Assembly: GCA_033439265.1 (NCBI GenBank)
Contig: JAVTVX010000004.1
Span: forward strand, 9,900,201-9,964,200
Reading direction: 5' to 3'
From: Dillenia suffruticosa
Lineage: Eukaryota; Streptophyta; Magnoliopsida; Dilleniales; Dilleniaceae
DNA: 64,000 bases
Part shown: positions 63,606 to 64,000 of the stretch, piece after piece
Numbering within the stretch: position 1 is the stretch's first letter
Layout: each line of letters begins with the position of its first letter
The notes under the pieces: generated by a model
What the model was told of the DNA's origin: nothing
The model's input: only the letters and a program-made list of their open reading frames with translations
Databases searched by the model: none
Program-made: the position numbers and the translations under genes

Positions 63606-64000
63606 TTTAGACCAAACTGACGGGCAAACAAAAGCTAGATCTGAGATCCGAGGAGGCCTAGGTGAGAGAAATGAAATCTCTTCAGCCTTTGGATAAACTT
63701 TGTCAAATTAGGTAGCATTGGTTGGAAAGAAATTGAAGATCCATTACTAGGCCCTTATTTGATATCGAATTGTGAGGACTAATTAGGAAAATCTCATTAG
63801 AGACTCGAGCGATCAGATTTGAATTGGCTTTGAAAATAGGGAGTGATCACCCTCCCGTATGCTGTGAGTAGGATTTATTTCAATCCTTTTGTTTAATATG
63901 TAACCCCTGTTTTATAATATTTGATAAAAGAGTATGATTTGTAGCGTGTTTGAAATGTTTTGATTGGTTTTGAAATTAATTTTTGTGAACCGATGGAGTG
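63606..64000 (+). mobile_element. Part LTR D at the window end, copy 2
   Basis: Counterpart of 28330-28724. The rest of the Tekay element should follow outside the window. Confidence 0.8.

Larger units (their letters stand above)
36099..64000. repeat. Copy 2 of the ~36-kb duplication, incomplete at window end
   Basis: This copy starts abruptly at 36099 with the sequence found at 139 and follows copy 1 up to the last base, which corresponds to about 28724. About 7.4 kb of the unit, holding most of the plus-strand Tekay element, should lie beyond the window. The short motif agtcgcc near the left end is present three times in copy 1 and twice here. Confidence 0.95.

Noticed and set aside
1-64000. 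CRISPR-like or bacterial features
   Set aside because: No regular short repeat-spacer arrays, no operon-like dense coding, and introns and plant transposons are present throughout. The tandem repeats lie within LTRs and have no unique spacers.

Overview
This window looks like a repeat-dense stretch of an angiosperm nuclear genome. It is AT-rich, carries Ty3 chromovirus (Tekay-type) and Ty1/copia relics and a CACTA (En/Spm) DNA transposon, and holds one small spliced gene of the plant-specific X8/CBM43 family. I see no bacterial, organellar or rRNA/tRNA content. The species cannot be named from the sequence.

The dominant feature is a direct tandem duplication of about 36 kb. Copy 1 runs from about 139 to 36098. 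Copy 2 starts at 36099 and is still running at the window end, where base 64000 corresponds to about 28724 of copy 1. The order is the same in both copies, with roughly 1% mismatch by eye, small indels and one net indel of about 0.6 kb. Every insertion and target-site duplication inside copy 1 that can be compared recurs in copy 2, so the duplication is younger than all of them, unless it is two haplotypes wrongly joined by the assembler.

Layout of the unit (copy 1): a solo Tekay-type LTR (122-3166, minus) sits inside a CACTA-derived arm. An intact X8-domain gene (4771-5337, three exons) and a broken tandem paralogue (6566-7135) follow. The second intron of the paralogue was hit by a minus-strand Tekay element, of which the 3' LTR and the end of pol remain (7136-10845). 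Next come a 0.37-kb repeat, a CACTA element with a clear 5' terminus and a decayed TNPD transposase (11206-17188), a second copy of the 0.37-kb repeat leading into a copia relic (18332-20040), a second solo LTR (20507-24317, plus), an unassigned spacer, a minus-strand copia pol relic (26101-28200), and a broken Tekay element on the plus strand (28330-36098) whose 3' LTR is cut by the duplication junction.

The X8 gene is the only apparently working host gene. It encodes a 117-residue secreted protein with the six cysteines of the family, comparable to small single-domain X8 proteins that bind beta-1,3-glucan in the cell wall. Its two copies differ by one amino acid.

The most interesting non-genic signal is in the LTRs. 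Four LTR lineages carry a pair of hairpins just inside the LTR start. Stem sequences differ between lineages but keep base-pairing. Two of them have a telobox in the second hairpin and a GA/CT tract beside it. Each lineage has its own GC-rich tandem repeat at the same relative place.
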